Of a stretch of 64,000 bases of DNA, positions 12,396-23,122 are shown in pieces. The DNA is from Tricholoma matsutake (Eukaryota > Basidiomycota > Agaricomycetes > Agaricales > Tricholomataceae): NCBI GenBank assembly GCA_026075535.2, contig AP026539.1, positions 5,828,001 to 5,892,000 on the forward strand, read 5' to 3'. The notes under the pieces are model-generated. The model ran no database searches and was not told the DNA's origin. It saw only the letters and a program-made list of their open reading frames with translations. Each line of letters starts with the position of its first letter. The stretch's first letter is position 1. The position numbers and the translations under genes are program-made.

Positions 12396-12550
12396 GGTTT
12401 GTTTTTTCACAACTCTAAAGGATGTTTCCCAAGTCAGCTTTTCATACTACAACTCTCCCTGTGTAGGGCCATTGTTTGCACATCATTGCTGTTAGCCATT
12501 CACTGCTGCTGCCACCTGTCATTGCCATCTGCTAGCACCTGCTATACACC

Positions 12551-12570
12551 CCACGAGCAGTGGCTCGTGG
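12551..12570. repeat. perfect palindrome CCACGAGC/GCTCGTGG
   Basis: Eight-base arms around AGTG. It is one member of a GAGCA..TGCTC hairpin family also seen at about 10690 and three times in 28236-28396, where stems differ by paired changes. Confidence 0.7.
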
Positions 12571-12599
12571 CAGTGGGGGTGGGTGCTGGGGTCGTTGCT

Positions 12600-13185
12600 G
12601 TCATTGTCATTGCTGCTGATGATGTGTGGGCCATGAACACCATGAGAGTTTTCAGTTGCAATGGCAGATAGGAGAATATCAAGAACTTCAAGGTGGGAAA
12701 CAGCAGATGGCAAACTGCAAGCAAGGTCAGCATGCCCCAGAGATAACACAGAGATGCTGGACTCACAGTGGCAATTTTGACACAGAATGCAGAAGCAAGA
12801 AACAAGCTTGTCTTATGAGTACAAGCCAACTATCAGCTTCACTGCTCCTTGCCAGCCCAAACAAAATATCTAACCCAACGTCAGTCAACCCTCATTCAAA
12901 ATAGAACAAAATGTACCCTCACCCTTGCACATTCTACCTGACCAAATTGCCAGCACCTCCTCATCATTTCTCCCACCATCCTCTCCTCCCTCAGCCCATG
13001 TCACCATGCTTGCAACTTCACCGCATTGTTGATCATGAGCCTCTTCTTCTTCCACTCACTTGTTCCACTGCACAAGGCACCCATTCCAAAACTATTTAAA
13101 TGGCCTTCTCTGTGCACTCTCATGACTCTCATGACATAACAGAAATTTGATTGCCTTCAGCTACAGCCTGTGATAGTATTCTACT
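12600..13185. other. no gene recognised
   Basis: Short overlapping ORFs only (for example 12626-12904 +, 12911-13099 +), with no motif. It may include the 3' flank of the tnp2 element, whose end I cannot locate. Confidence 0.3.
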
Positions 13186-16100
13186 TCAGTCAATAATGGA
13201 ACACCTCCCACAGTCCTTAATGTGCCCAACTACACATTCTATCTGATTGAGATCAACAAATTCCATAGGCCCCAAGTCTTCATAGTAGTTGATCCCACAT
13301 TGATTAGTGGCTGGCTCTGAAATTTTGACCTGATTGATGAATGCATAGATGAAAGAATCGGCCTCGATGTTATGTATAGGGGAGTGAGGGATATTGACAA
13401 TGACAAAGCAGAGGATTTGCCCGAAGAAATCTTGCAGATCAAACTCTGGTGTTCGACGTGGTAGATGAGCAAATTTGTCAACAGCGAGTTGATACTGGAG
13501 GACAAGTAAGTTAATATGCATGAAATAGTGTAGTGGGAGGCTTACCCGGACAAATGACATATCTCAACTGTCAGATCTGAGTGGAACAAAGTCACGAGCA
13601 TGCATAACATCACCACCCTCTGGATCCAGCTGGCGCACACAGCCATATTGGGCAAATTGAGTATTCCGGGGTATAAGCTCCTGAATTATTGATGCAGACT
13701 TGTTAAAGTGAGTGGCTAGGGTGGCAATGAGCTTCATCCTCAGAGGAGCGGGGATGGTTTCCACAGGTCCCTTGGGGAGTAAGAACATATAATGGGTCTA
13801 GCTCACTATGATAAGGGAGCAGGTTCATCAACATGACTAGAGACTTACATGAAGGCAACTTGACATCTGTATCATGATGGACAGGAGGTAAGAGAATAAG
13901 TTGTTCATGCAAGCCATAGAGGAGGGTTATGTGTGTCAACTGTGCATGAGAGGTAAGGCAAGGCAGGGGTAGGGGTATACCCTTGTGTTTTTGGACTAAG
14001 GGTATGAGGGGTAAGGGTAGGGGTTTGGAAGTTCATACCCTTGCATACCCCTGTACCCTTACTCAGGGTACAGGGGTATGCCAGGGATATGCTTATGTAA
14101 GAATATCATTTGATTTTTTCAGCTAAAAAGACTCATATTCAAGATTTTCATCAATTAAATTCAGACTTTGGGATTGTCCAACGTGATAATGGCTTTCATA
14201 TGTTAATAAGAGGTATTAATATGTGATATTAATAGTAAATACAATAGTTATCAACACTTTTCAAATGAATTTTGCTCTAAATATGTTGATTTTGTGCCAA
14301 ACCCTTGTACCCTTGACAAACCCTCCCATACCCTTGGCAACCCTTATATGTTTCCATACCCTTACCCCTAAGGGTAGGGTGTTCAGGGGTAGGGGTAAGG
14401 GTATGAGATTTGACACCCAGGGGTAACCCCTGCCTTGCCCTAATGAGAGGTAACATACTTGTTGATGTTTGCATAGGGAAACCATCAGCTCCTGATGTTA
14501 CAGAGGATGTCACCACAATGGTGCTCCATTGGAAATGCCCAATAAGCCCAGACTGGACCCATAGCCCTGATACTTGGCACAATGTGAAGCAGTGCATGGA
14601 CAGTGATGGGACAACAGGCTACACACAGTGGATCATTTTGGCAGTATAGACTCTTCATCTATCAGACAGCATCCTGCTGGCAACAAGAAACACATACCAT
14701 TCATACTTCTGTACCCAGCTCTGGAAACCTCGCTCAAGGTCATTAACTTGATCTTGGGTGATTTCGAATTCAAGGCAGAGTGTTAGCAGTCGAACTAATT
14801 CCATGAAGTGCTTGTAGTACTGTGGATGCACAAATCAGCCTTTGAGGAGAGTAGGGGCAATGTATAATGTCCAGATTGAATGAGTTTTGGTGATCATCTG
14901 TGCCTTCTCTGATGCTATATTTGGAACCCTAGCACCAAATGCCACAGGGATAGTTTTTCCTGCCTTTGCAGTGGCCTCTCCAATAGCCTCCCATACTGTC
15001 AGTCCCAACATGTAGCCTTTGTTGTCATGAAAAATATTTTTAAACTCTCCAGTCCAGAAGCAAATCAAGTTGGGAATGAGATTAGCCCATATCAGATGCA
15101 TGAAATCATAAGGGAAGGACACAGGAAAAGAGAGGGAGCTTAAGGTGCTGAGCAGCGGTAAACCTTTGACACTGTACTTGGTTTCAAGGCCTTCATAATC
15201 CACATTGGTTGATGCGTACTGGACTTCCTTTGCTTGCTCCATGAATGACATGTGATTTTGTAGTGGAAGCACACATGGGTTGTATTGCTCCTGTGAGCCT
15301 GGGAAGCCATCGCGGCACAAAGGAACATAGTGTCTCATCACTCATGAGGATGGAATGTGGACTCCTTTGATTGTACACATGCAGCATGGAGAGATTGTGT
15401 TGTGGCCCTTCATGCGCATAATCATCGAGACAGCCAGTATATTGCCAAAGACGATGATCAGATATGCATGTAAGAGGAAGACAACCTTGGTGATCGCATC
15501 GAAAGCAGAAACCCCAATCTCAAGCTGCAGAAGTTCCTGGACTAGGGGCCATAAAAATGAATCAAAATCGCAGGGTTTCTTTGGTCTGGGAACCACTCCA
15601 ATTGAGATAATGTTCTGCTTGAGAAACTGCTCTTCAGGAGGGAGGTTATAATTGAATAGAATAATTGGCCATGCAGTCTTGGTATGGTGCTTGAAGGGGC
15701 CAAAGCCATCTGTGGATAACCCAAGTGTGATGTCCCGAGGATTGGAAAAGAACCATGTTGGGAGCTCTTCAGTGTCAATCATGATGAGGGTCTCTTGGAG
15801 TGAATGATAATGAGTGCTGTTGAAAATATCGGTTAATTTTGTTGGGTCAGCTTTGTCTTTGGACCGGTACTGCATTTTCGTTGCATAGGAAGTACTTGCA
15901 AGCATTGCGTGGAGATGGGGGATAATGGGAAGATACTCAAAGATTGTCTGTGGTGTTGTCCCATTGGCTTTATAGCAGTCAGTGTTGCATTCTGGGCATT
16001 TCTTGAGGGTTTTGTATGGGCCAGTATAGCAGATGCATGAGGAGGGGCAACAGTGATAGCACACAGGCTAGAAACCAGAGAGAAACTGAACACATTTCTC

Positions 16101-17037
16101 TGTATTCTTCAGGGAGTCCATTGGAGACTGAGGGAAAATGAAGCGAAGTTTGTTGAATGCTTTGTCAGTGAGGTGTTCCTCAAGTTTGAGGGCATAGGCA
16201 TGGAGGAGGGTCAGGTCACTCTCATCCAGGATATTGCCCTCTGTAAGTATGTCTGTCAGACAATGGTAAAGGTATAATTTGATGCAGACTCACCTAATCG
16301 TGAGGCTTCCTTCAAGAAGCTTTCACTGAGGAGGTCCCATACTGAGACCCCTTCCTGTCCCAACTCTGCGCTTGGCATTTCATATTCACCCTTGTCTTCC
16401 TGGAAGTTTTTGTTGCTGTTGAAATCCTCATCCTCCATGACCTCATCTTCTTGCATGACCTGATTCTCTTCTGTGACCTTGTCTTCCTCATCTTCCTCAT
16501 CACTCTCCTCGACAACAAACTGCTGCACATGGTTACACCCCCATTGTTGTAAGCCAACTTGCTCAACACAATGGGCAATGTGACAGGAGTGGCATAAGTT
16601 GGTCAAGCCATACTCATCACTGAGGGGTGGCATGGTCCTGCCTCACCCATCTGCAAGTCCAGATTTGCTTCCGGAATGATCTGTGATGGACAACCTTGAT
16701 TGTCAACATTTCCTGGGAGATCATTAGATGTATAGTTGTCAAAATCCTCACCCATGGTAGAGTTATGCATGGGTTCCTCCACTAACAAAAGGGCTCATTG
16801 AGCAGGAGCTTGGCATCCAATGACCTGTTTCTTTGGTGAAGGGTGAGATGATTTCTTTTGTCCAGTCTTCCTTATTGAGGGCTGGTTCTGTGCAAGGATA
16901 CTTGACATCAAAAGTGAAGGACCTTGCCCTGCCTCATGATGCCCTTCAGTCTTCTGGATGACCAACTTGCCACAATTACATGCACAGAGACACTTAGCGG
17001 CCATGACTGAGGAGCGGATGTTAGTGGGCATGCTCAT
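13186..17037 (-). pseudogene. tnp2-family (fungal CACTA-like) transposase, disrupted
   Basis: Minus-strand gene. An acidic N-terminal region (16256-17037) carries VWDLLSESF. The core (15342-16064) opens with a zinc-ribbon-like CYHCC..CICYTGP...CPECN, then RDITLGLSTDGFGPFK, ILFNYNLPPEEQF, DFDSFLWPLVQELLQL and HNTISPCCMC. The following exon (14835-15341) has FPYDFMHLIWANLIPN and VAFGARVPNIA. This order is typical of the tnp2 transposases of Agaricomycetes, which act as DDE recombinases on DNA ends. An intron is plausible near 14640-14700 (GTATGTGT donor). Reading continues through PITVHALLH and WAFPME to the C-terminal part (13186-13939). Breaks: TAG just before CYHCC, TGA before the segment YYKHFMELV, TGA in the IRS.WFPYAN motif, and a 489-bp MITE in an exon. 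Terminal repeats of the parent element were not identified. Confidence 0.8.
13954..14442 (-). mobile_element. hAT-type MITE, copy 2, inserted in the tnp2 exon
   Basis: Ends TAAGGCAAGGCAGGGG and CCCCTGCCTTGCCCTA match copy 1 at 120-605, in opposite orientation. It is flanked by a perfect 8-bp duplication ATGAGAGG (13946-13953 and 14443-14450). Removing the element and one duplication copy puts the tnp2 reading frame back together (NKYVTSH then AQLTHITLL on the minus strand), which confirms the boundaries independently. YARNG ends plus an 8-bp duplication point to mobilisation by a hAT transposase. Confidence 0.93.
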
Positions 17038-17074
17038 AGGGACATGGGGATCAGCTCACCAGAATATACCTCTC

Positions 17075-17636
17075 CACACCTGTTATTGTCCTCCTCATTG
17101 TCAACTTGAGCCTTGATATCAATGAAACAGCAGAACACTGTGCATCGTGCCTTCGGCAATGTTCCTAAGTTTCCTATGAGTGGATATCAGCATTTTGTAT
17201 TGATTGTTATTGGATTCTTAGGCTTATTTTTTGTATTATCATTCATTTGGCATGTACTATGTATCTACTTTACTGACTAGCAAAATGAAGGGGGCAACGA
17301 GGAGGACAGTGGGAGTGCCAAGAAAAGTTAAAGGTGGTGGTCAGGATGAAAGCAAGAAAGTGTGCAAAAGCTGGCAAACAAATATTGATATTGTTTGGAA
17401 TGTTCAATCCTCAGCTATCTGGTTATGTTAGGGTAAGGACATAACTGGATAGCTGAAAATTGAACATTCTGAACAATATCAACATTTGTTTGCTGGCTTT
17501 TGCATGCTTTCTCACTTTCATCCTGACCACCACCTTCAACGTTTCTTGGCACTCCCACCATCCTCCTCATTGCCCCCCTTGAGTAAGTTCCTTTTGATTC
17601 ATTTTGCTAGTCAGTAAAGTAGATACATAGTACATG
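17075..17636. repeat. long palindrome, right arm continued at 26821-27000
   Basis: The arms meet near 17426-17450. AACAAATATTGATATTG on the left pairs with CAATATCAACATTTG on the right, and TACTATGTATCTACTTTACT (17251-17275 area) pairs with its complement just before 17632. The pairing continues after Gypsy A: the sequence from 26821 (ACATGCCAAATGAATGATAA) is the complement of that ending near 17255. Each arm is about 350 bases, with small differences. The outer parts contain two opposed copies of the first exon region of the Spt5-like gene. Confidence 0.8.
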
Positions 17637-18393
17637 TGTTAAGACTATAGGTCTTTAACTCAGCCTTGGCTTTGTATGTTACAGTTGGAGGCTTTCCAAC
17701 TGTCTCGTATCGCACTAGGAGACTTTCCTAGTGTATCGGGCTTCCTGCCTTCACTTGGGTACTTCCTCAAGTTGTCACAGCTATCCATACTCAGAGGCTT
17801 TCTGAGTAGACCGTCAGTTTGTGTATCACAGTTGGAGGCTTTCCAACTGTCGAGTTTGAGTTATCACAGCTAGGGGCTTCCTAAGCTGTCGAGTATTCTG
17901 GTTGAGTCTAAGACCATTGATTGAATTAGGTCAAGCTGGAGAATACACAGAGTGTAGCTACAGCTTATATACTGTTCCAGGACTATCTATTGTCCAATCA
18001 GAAGGTGAGATGCTTATCAGGTAAATATAGACAAGAACAATAGAAACAATAGGCCTCATGCCTTGCATGAGGCATCCAATGTCAAGGAGTGCTGTGGCGC
18101 AGCATATCAGAGAACAATAAGAGATAAGCCTCATGCCTAGCATGAGGCGTCCAATGTCATGGATCCGATGTCAAGGATCCGATGTCAAGGACATGCTGTG
18201 GCGCAGCATGTCGATCGTGAGGGTCCGACGTCACAGACCTCATGTAAAGGGGTTGTCGTACCATGGTGTGTGTGGGAGTGGATTCGGGTGCATGGAGTCA
18301 CCATGCGTCAAGGTGTCTCCCATTGGAAGTGAGTTGAGTCGAACAGAAAAATGAAGTGCCCGGTCTTGCGGGTCCAGATAACAAATTGTAACA
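17637..18393 (-). repeat. Gypsy A 3' LTR (757 bp)
   Basis: In plus orientation it starts TGTTAAGACTATAGG and ends TTGTAACA. It contains GGAGGCTTTCC repeats and two hairpins GCCTCATGC..GCATGAGGC (about 18053-18073 and 18128-18148). The polypurine tract lies immediately inside it (minus strand GAAGATAGAAGGGAGG, 18397-18412). Confidence 0.93.
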
Positions 18394-19173
18394 TCACCTC
18401 CCTTCTATCTTCAAAGTCACTGACTTTGAATTACTATCTGCTCCCCCCTAGGTTCTCCCGCATGGTTCTCCAGTCATATTTCCCATCGTGTCATCGTCAA
18501 AATTATCATACCCCAATTCAAGGAAATCCCATCGCCTCTGCTCTTCCTCTCATTCTTTCTGCTGCCTCATTGGGCAGTCAGGGCTGTAATGTCTGGGGCC
18601 TCATTGCTTGCAGTGCTTGCAGATATGTTTTTGGCAGATCAGGCCGAAGTGCCCAATCTGGTGGCAGATGAAGCATCTGGCATTCCTCATGTGGGGAGGG
18701 GACCAAGGTGGCTGGGTCGACCGTGGTTCGGGTTCAGGTGTCATGAGGTCGATGATCTCTAAAGGTTGGGTCGTCTGGTTGCTCGTAGAGGGGGAGGCAT
18801 TTCCAGAGGTGTTTCGTGGTTTGTTTTTGTTTTTCCACCTGTTGTAAGGTGAGGGCGAGGTCAGTCGTTGTCTGTTTTGATCTATGGGGGTGTGAGGGTT
18901 TCTTTCAACCGCCTTCTGTCTGTCTGACCATGGCATAGCCATGTATTGGATCACTTGTTCAATTCCGAGGGTGTCAGCGTCATTCATCGCTTCTTCCAGG
19001 TTGCGTTTCATTCAATCAATTGTGCTTCAGTAGTAGAAACACATTCTTGCAAGGTGGTATTTTGAGGGGTCATGGGCAAGGTGGGTGCAGAGGGTTTCAG
19101 CATTTGCTGGGTTTCATAAGAATTGTTTGGTGAATCGTTGTTTGGGGGGTATTATGGGTGTCTGTTCTGCCAT
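18394..19173 (-). pseudogene. Gypsy A ORF3: extra zinc-knuckle ORF after the chromodomain
   Basis: A 260-codon frame (counting stops as Arg/Gln) that starts at MAEQTPI (19173), just after the pol stop at 19239, and ends with a TGA (18394-18396) directly abutting the 3' LTR, so the polypurine tract is coding. The N-terminal block (HLAHDP..YHLARMCFYY, then LEEAMNDADTLGIEQ) is conserved in Gypsy D. Next comes LEIIDLMTPEPEP, which looks like a SUMO-interacting motif, then a CCHC knuckle CFICHQIGHFGLIC and a second Cys/His cluster CKHCKQ...HYSPDC. Five internal TGA codons and one TAG interrupt it; the TGAs fit former CGA codons. It has no signal peptide or membrane segment, so it is not an envelope. 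Function unknown; nucleic-acid binding is inferred from the knuckle. Confidence 0.7.
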
Positions 19174-19238
19174 GGATAGGTGGGGAGTTTTCTGTGGTTA
19201 GTTTGGTGGGTGTCTTGGTCTTGGGGGTTCTACAGCTG

Positions 19239-20528
19239 TCATCGCTGTTTATATGCCCCTAGGATTGTCTTGGCATGTTTCAGGTTTCCCTCAGGCTCCC
19301 ACGAGTTCTCCGAGGTCAGGTATCCAACCCACTTCACTAGGAAGTGCATGGTCTTTCCTTTCTTCTTGTGTCCAATGATCACTTCCACTTCATACTCCGA
19401 TTCACCTTCTATCAGGTCAGGCGGTGGTTCTGGGAAGTTCGGTCCATGTGTCTCGGTTTCTTTATATGGGGAAAGGAGTGCCACGTGGAACACCAGGTGT
19501 ATTTTCCACTGTTCTGGCAACTTCAGTTGGTAGGAGAGTGGGCTCAGGACCTTTTTGATGGTGAATGGTCCTTCTCTTTTTGGTGCGAGCTTCTTTGTTG
19601 CATGAGTCATTCTGAGGTTCTTTGCCTCTAGCCACACTCTGTCTCCTTCTTTGAATGGGGTGAAGTGTCTTGTCGTCCTTTCCACCATCATCTGTCTGGC
19701 TAACTCGTGTGTTGCCTTTGCTTTGTCTTGGGCCCATTGCAGTGCGACAAGTCGCTTTTCTATGGCCAGTATGTTTGTCTTTAGGTAGGGGAGGGGGATC
19801 GCCTTGGGCTCATAGCCCATCATGAGGTAGAATGGGGAGTTCTTCTGTACTGAGTGTGTCCTCTGGTTGTGCGTGAATTCTGCAGTCGGGAGGAGGTGTT
19901 TCCAATTCTCCTGGTTGTTCAAGCAGAAGATCCACAGGTACACTTCTACTTCTTGGTTCACCCGTTCTGTCTCTCCATCGGTCTGGGGGTGGTATGCTGT
20001 ACTCATCGCTAGCTTGATTCCGAGCAATCTTCCTAGCTCCTGGAACAGCTGCAAGGCAAATCGTGGGTCTCTGTCAGAGATGATCTTGTCTGGGAGGCTG
20101 AATCGTTTGTAGACATTGTCTAGGTAGAGGGTGGCCGCTCCCAGTGCATCCACAGTTTTCCTGCAAGGGATAAAAATTACCCCCTTCGTAAGCCCATGGT
20201 CTACCACGACCATGAGTGTATCATAACCATCGGACTCCAGTAGGTCGGTTATGAAATCTGTTGTCACCATTGCAAATGGTCTTGTTGCTTCGGATTTAAT
20301 CGGTTGTAGAGGTGGTGTCGTCGGGTGGGTGTTGACCTTCATTTGCTGGCATGTTGCACATCCAGCAATGTAGTTTTTGATGTACGTCATCATTCCTGGC
20401 CACCAGTAGTCTCTCCTAACCATTTCAGTTGTCTGCCATTGTCCCAGGTGTCCACTGGTTACTCCTTCATGGTATTTTTGCACCAGCTTCTTCCATAGAT
20501 CTCCATTGTCTGGGATGTAGCACCTGTC
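19239..20528 (-). pseudogene. Gypsy A integrase with GPF motif and chromodomain
   Basis: Zinc-binding N-terminus ends YWWPGMMTYI...GCATCQQMK. The catalytic core has TTDFITDL (first Asp), ISDRDPRFA (second Asp) and TDGETERVNQE (Glu), a complete DDE set. Then come KREGPFTIKK, the GPF/Y module, and a C-terminal chromodomain (YEVEVIIGH, HFLVKWVGY, NSWEPEGNL) that in this family directs insertion to particular chromatin. The long ORF is 19239-20483. A TGA at about 20528-20530 (LFF.DRCY) separates it from RNase H. Confidence 0.92.
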
Positions 20529-21383
20529 TCAGAAGAATAGAAGGCCGTCTTCTATTTTCCAATCTTCCAATGCTGACTTGATCAGCGGTGTTCCTTTTGT
20601 CTTTAGCGCCTCGATTGCACTTTTTACCAGATCGTCTTTCATGATACTACCCGCAAGTAGATCATGCATTTCAGTATCAATGAATTTCACAAATACTGTT
20701 TCTGGCAGCATCATGATGTCTTCATTATCGTTGTCTTCTTCTGGTACGTGATCCGCTCTCCATGATAATGTGTCGCTCTGTACCATCTGTGATCCGGGTA
20801 CATGGACGATTTGCAAGTCAAATTCCGATAGGAATAGGCTCCATCTTGCCTATTGTCTGTTCAGTTTCTGTGCCATTCGGAAGTATGTCAAGTTCTTGTG
20901 ATCCGACAGGATTACCACTGGGTGTTCTGAACCCATTAGGTAGTGTCTCCAGGTTTCTAGCGATCGTATTATCGCTAGTAGCTCCCTGTCATAAATCTCA
21001 TAGTTCTGTTCCATTGGTGTTAGCGCATGCGATATGTATCCACATGGATGCCAGTCCCCATTTGTATCCCTTTGTCTCAGCACTCCTCCTGTCGCATGTT
21101 TTGAGGCGTCTGATTTGATCGTGAATGGCTTTGTTGGGTCTGGCATCAGCAGTACCAGTGCTTCTGCGAATTTCCTTTTCAGCATCTGAAAGGCCTGTTC
21201 GCATTCGGTTGTCCAGTTGAATGTCTTGTCCTTCCTTGTCAGTTCATTAAGTGGTCTGCTTGTCTCCGCGAAATGTCCAATGAATTTCCTGTAGAAATTT
21301 CCAAATCCCAGGAAGGATCTGACTGCCTTTACGTTAGTCGGGGTAGGCCAATCCTGTATACCTGCCAGTTTTGTGGTGTCCAT
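20529..21383 (-). pseudogene. Gypsy A RNase H and connection domain
   Basis: [33 protein letters not shown] (first RNase H Asp), [19 protein letters not shown] and [10 protein letters not shown] are the usual landmarks. A TAG lies in the QKLNR...ARW motif (about 20847), where Gypsy D has QKLNRRQARW. A TGA separates the domain from reverse transcriptase at IIxPNE, where Gypsy D has an Arg. Confidence 0.9.
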
Positions 21384-21398
21384 GGCAATTTCATTGGG

Positions 21399-22103
21399 TC
21401 AGATGATCAGACCCAAGAATTCCACTTTGTGGACATCAAACTTGCATTTCTCCAGCTTCAGGTATAAGTTGTTTTCCACCAGTCTTTGCAGTACTCTCTT
21501 TGTCCTTTCCTGGTGTTTGTTCTGATCTTTGGAGAATATCAGGATGTCGTCCATGTAAATCACAAGCCATCCTTCTCCGATCATGTCGCAGAATATCTTG
21601 TTCATCATTGCCTGGAAAGTCGCCGGTGAGTTGCATAATCTGAAGAACATCACCATGGGTTTGAACAGCCCCTGATTTGTCTTGAAGGCTGCCTTCCATT
21701 GATCTCCATCCTTGATTCTGATGTTGTGATATCCCCATCGGATGTCCAATTTCATAAACCATTTTGCCCCTCTTAGTTTGTCCAACAGGTCCCCTACCAG
21801 CAGCAATGGGTAGGTGTTCTTGATCGTTCCATTGTTCAAGTACCTGTAATCTTGGCAGGGCCATAGCACATCCGAGTCCTTCTTTGCAACAAAGAAGAAT
21901 GGCGATGCCATGGGTGATTTCGATGGTCGGATGTATCCCTTCTGTAGGCTTTCGTCGAGAAACTCATTGAGTTTCTTTTGTTCTGCCGGTGACAACGGGT
22001 AAACCCTGCAATCCTTTGCCATGAAGTCCTTTTTCAGTTCGATCGCATGATCCCAGGGTCTTGATTCTGGGAATCTTTCCGATGCTTCCTTTTCGAATAT
22101 CTG
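21399..22103 (-). pseudogene. Gypsy A reverse transcriptase, catalytic site intact
   Basis: [49 protein letters not shown] and [15 protein letters not shown] lead to YMDDILIF (codons at 21546-21557), with both catalytic aspartates present. The frame stops at TGA just after FLGLII. Upstream, a TGA (about 22101) lies in [22 protein letters not shown], where Gypsy D reads KYRQVF. Confidence 0.92.
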
Positions 22104-23122
22104 TCAGTATTCCCTGTACTGTTTGGGGAGTAGTTCGTCGAGGGTCTTTTGTTTGGGGTCTCCTTCCGTCTTGTGTGTCAGGTGTTGTGAGACCGATGTT
22201 TTTGCCCTGATCCAGATATTTTGTCCATAAGCATATTGTGGTGATCCTTTTGCCTTTACGATCCGAGAGATTGTCTTCGTTGACTGGGAGTACCCGTATC
22301 TTGGTTCGTCGTACTCCTCTGTCAATGGTGTTTTAGCCGGTTTGAATATTCCGATGACAGGTTCTCCTCGGATGTAGGCGACTAGTAGTTCATTGTCTGT
22401 GATCCCTTGTTTGGGTGTCCCTTCCAGTTGTTCCGTTGGCTGTTCCATTGCCTGTTCGCGGTTTGCCTGTGCTGGGTTTTCCTTCCCAGTGTCTTCTTCA
22501 TCTATTGGCCCAATGGGCTCCACATCTTGAAGAGTCGTGACCGCAATCTCTTCGTCTTCTACTTCTTCGATGGTTGCCTTTCTTGTTTCGGTGGATATTG
22601 TGTTCTTTCCCAGCTTAGTCCAAAGGGCTTCTCCCATCTGCCTTGCTTTATCGGCAATTTTCCAGCATTTTGTTAGCCGTTCTTCATTCCTCCATTTCTT
22701 TTTGAGGGCGAGCTTTTCTAGTTCTTTAGTGGCTATGCGGCGCCACGTAAGTCGCTCTTCTTCTTTCACCTCTGTCTTGAGGCCCATCTTTTCTTTTGCT
22801 TGGGCGACCATCTTTTGTGCCCATGCCCGTTTCTCCTCTCTTGTCATTTCTTTGAAGGGCTTCCCTTCTTCTTTGACTGTTCTCCGGTGCCAAGCCAGAG
22901 GTTCATCGTTGGATTTCTCCATTCACACCCTTCCCATGAGGGTTTTCCCTTCCCAAATGAGAGTTCTGGGTGGGTTCAGTTGGTCGTTTGGAATTGGAAG
23001 GTTCCAATTCTCCAGTCGATCACTGGGTTGATTCTTCTGAGCCATGGCAGACCCAGGATAACTGATTCTTTCCCTAATCCTGCAATGAGGAAGGTTGTCG
23101 GGAACGATCTTCCGTTGATTGT
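22104..23122 (-). pseudogene. Gypsy A protease C-terminal half and charged linker
   Basis: The frame 22923-23122 carries LIAGLGKESVILGLPWL and NPVIDW, the C-terminal landmarks of retropepsin-like proteases in this lineage. It is followed by a 272-codon linker rich in Lys/Glu, with likely coiled coil over its first half and YIRGEPVIGIF near its C-terminus, conserved in Gypsy D. The protease is cut at 23122/24642 by the hAT remnant. Confidence 0.85.

Noticed and set aside
18394..19173. Envelope-like gene after pol
   Set aside because: No signal peptide, membrane segment or Cys-rich ectodomain; it has zinc knuckles and acidic motifs instead.
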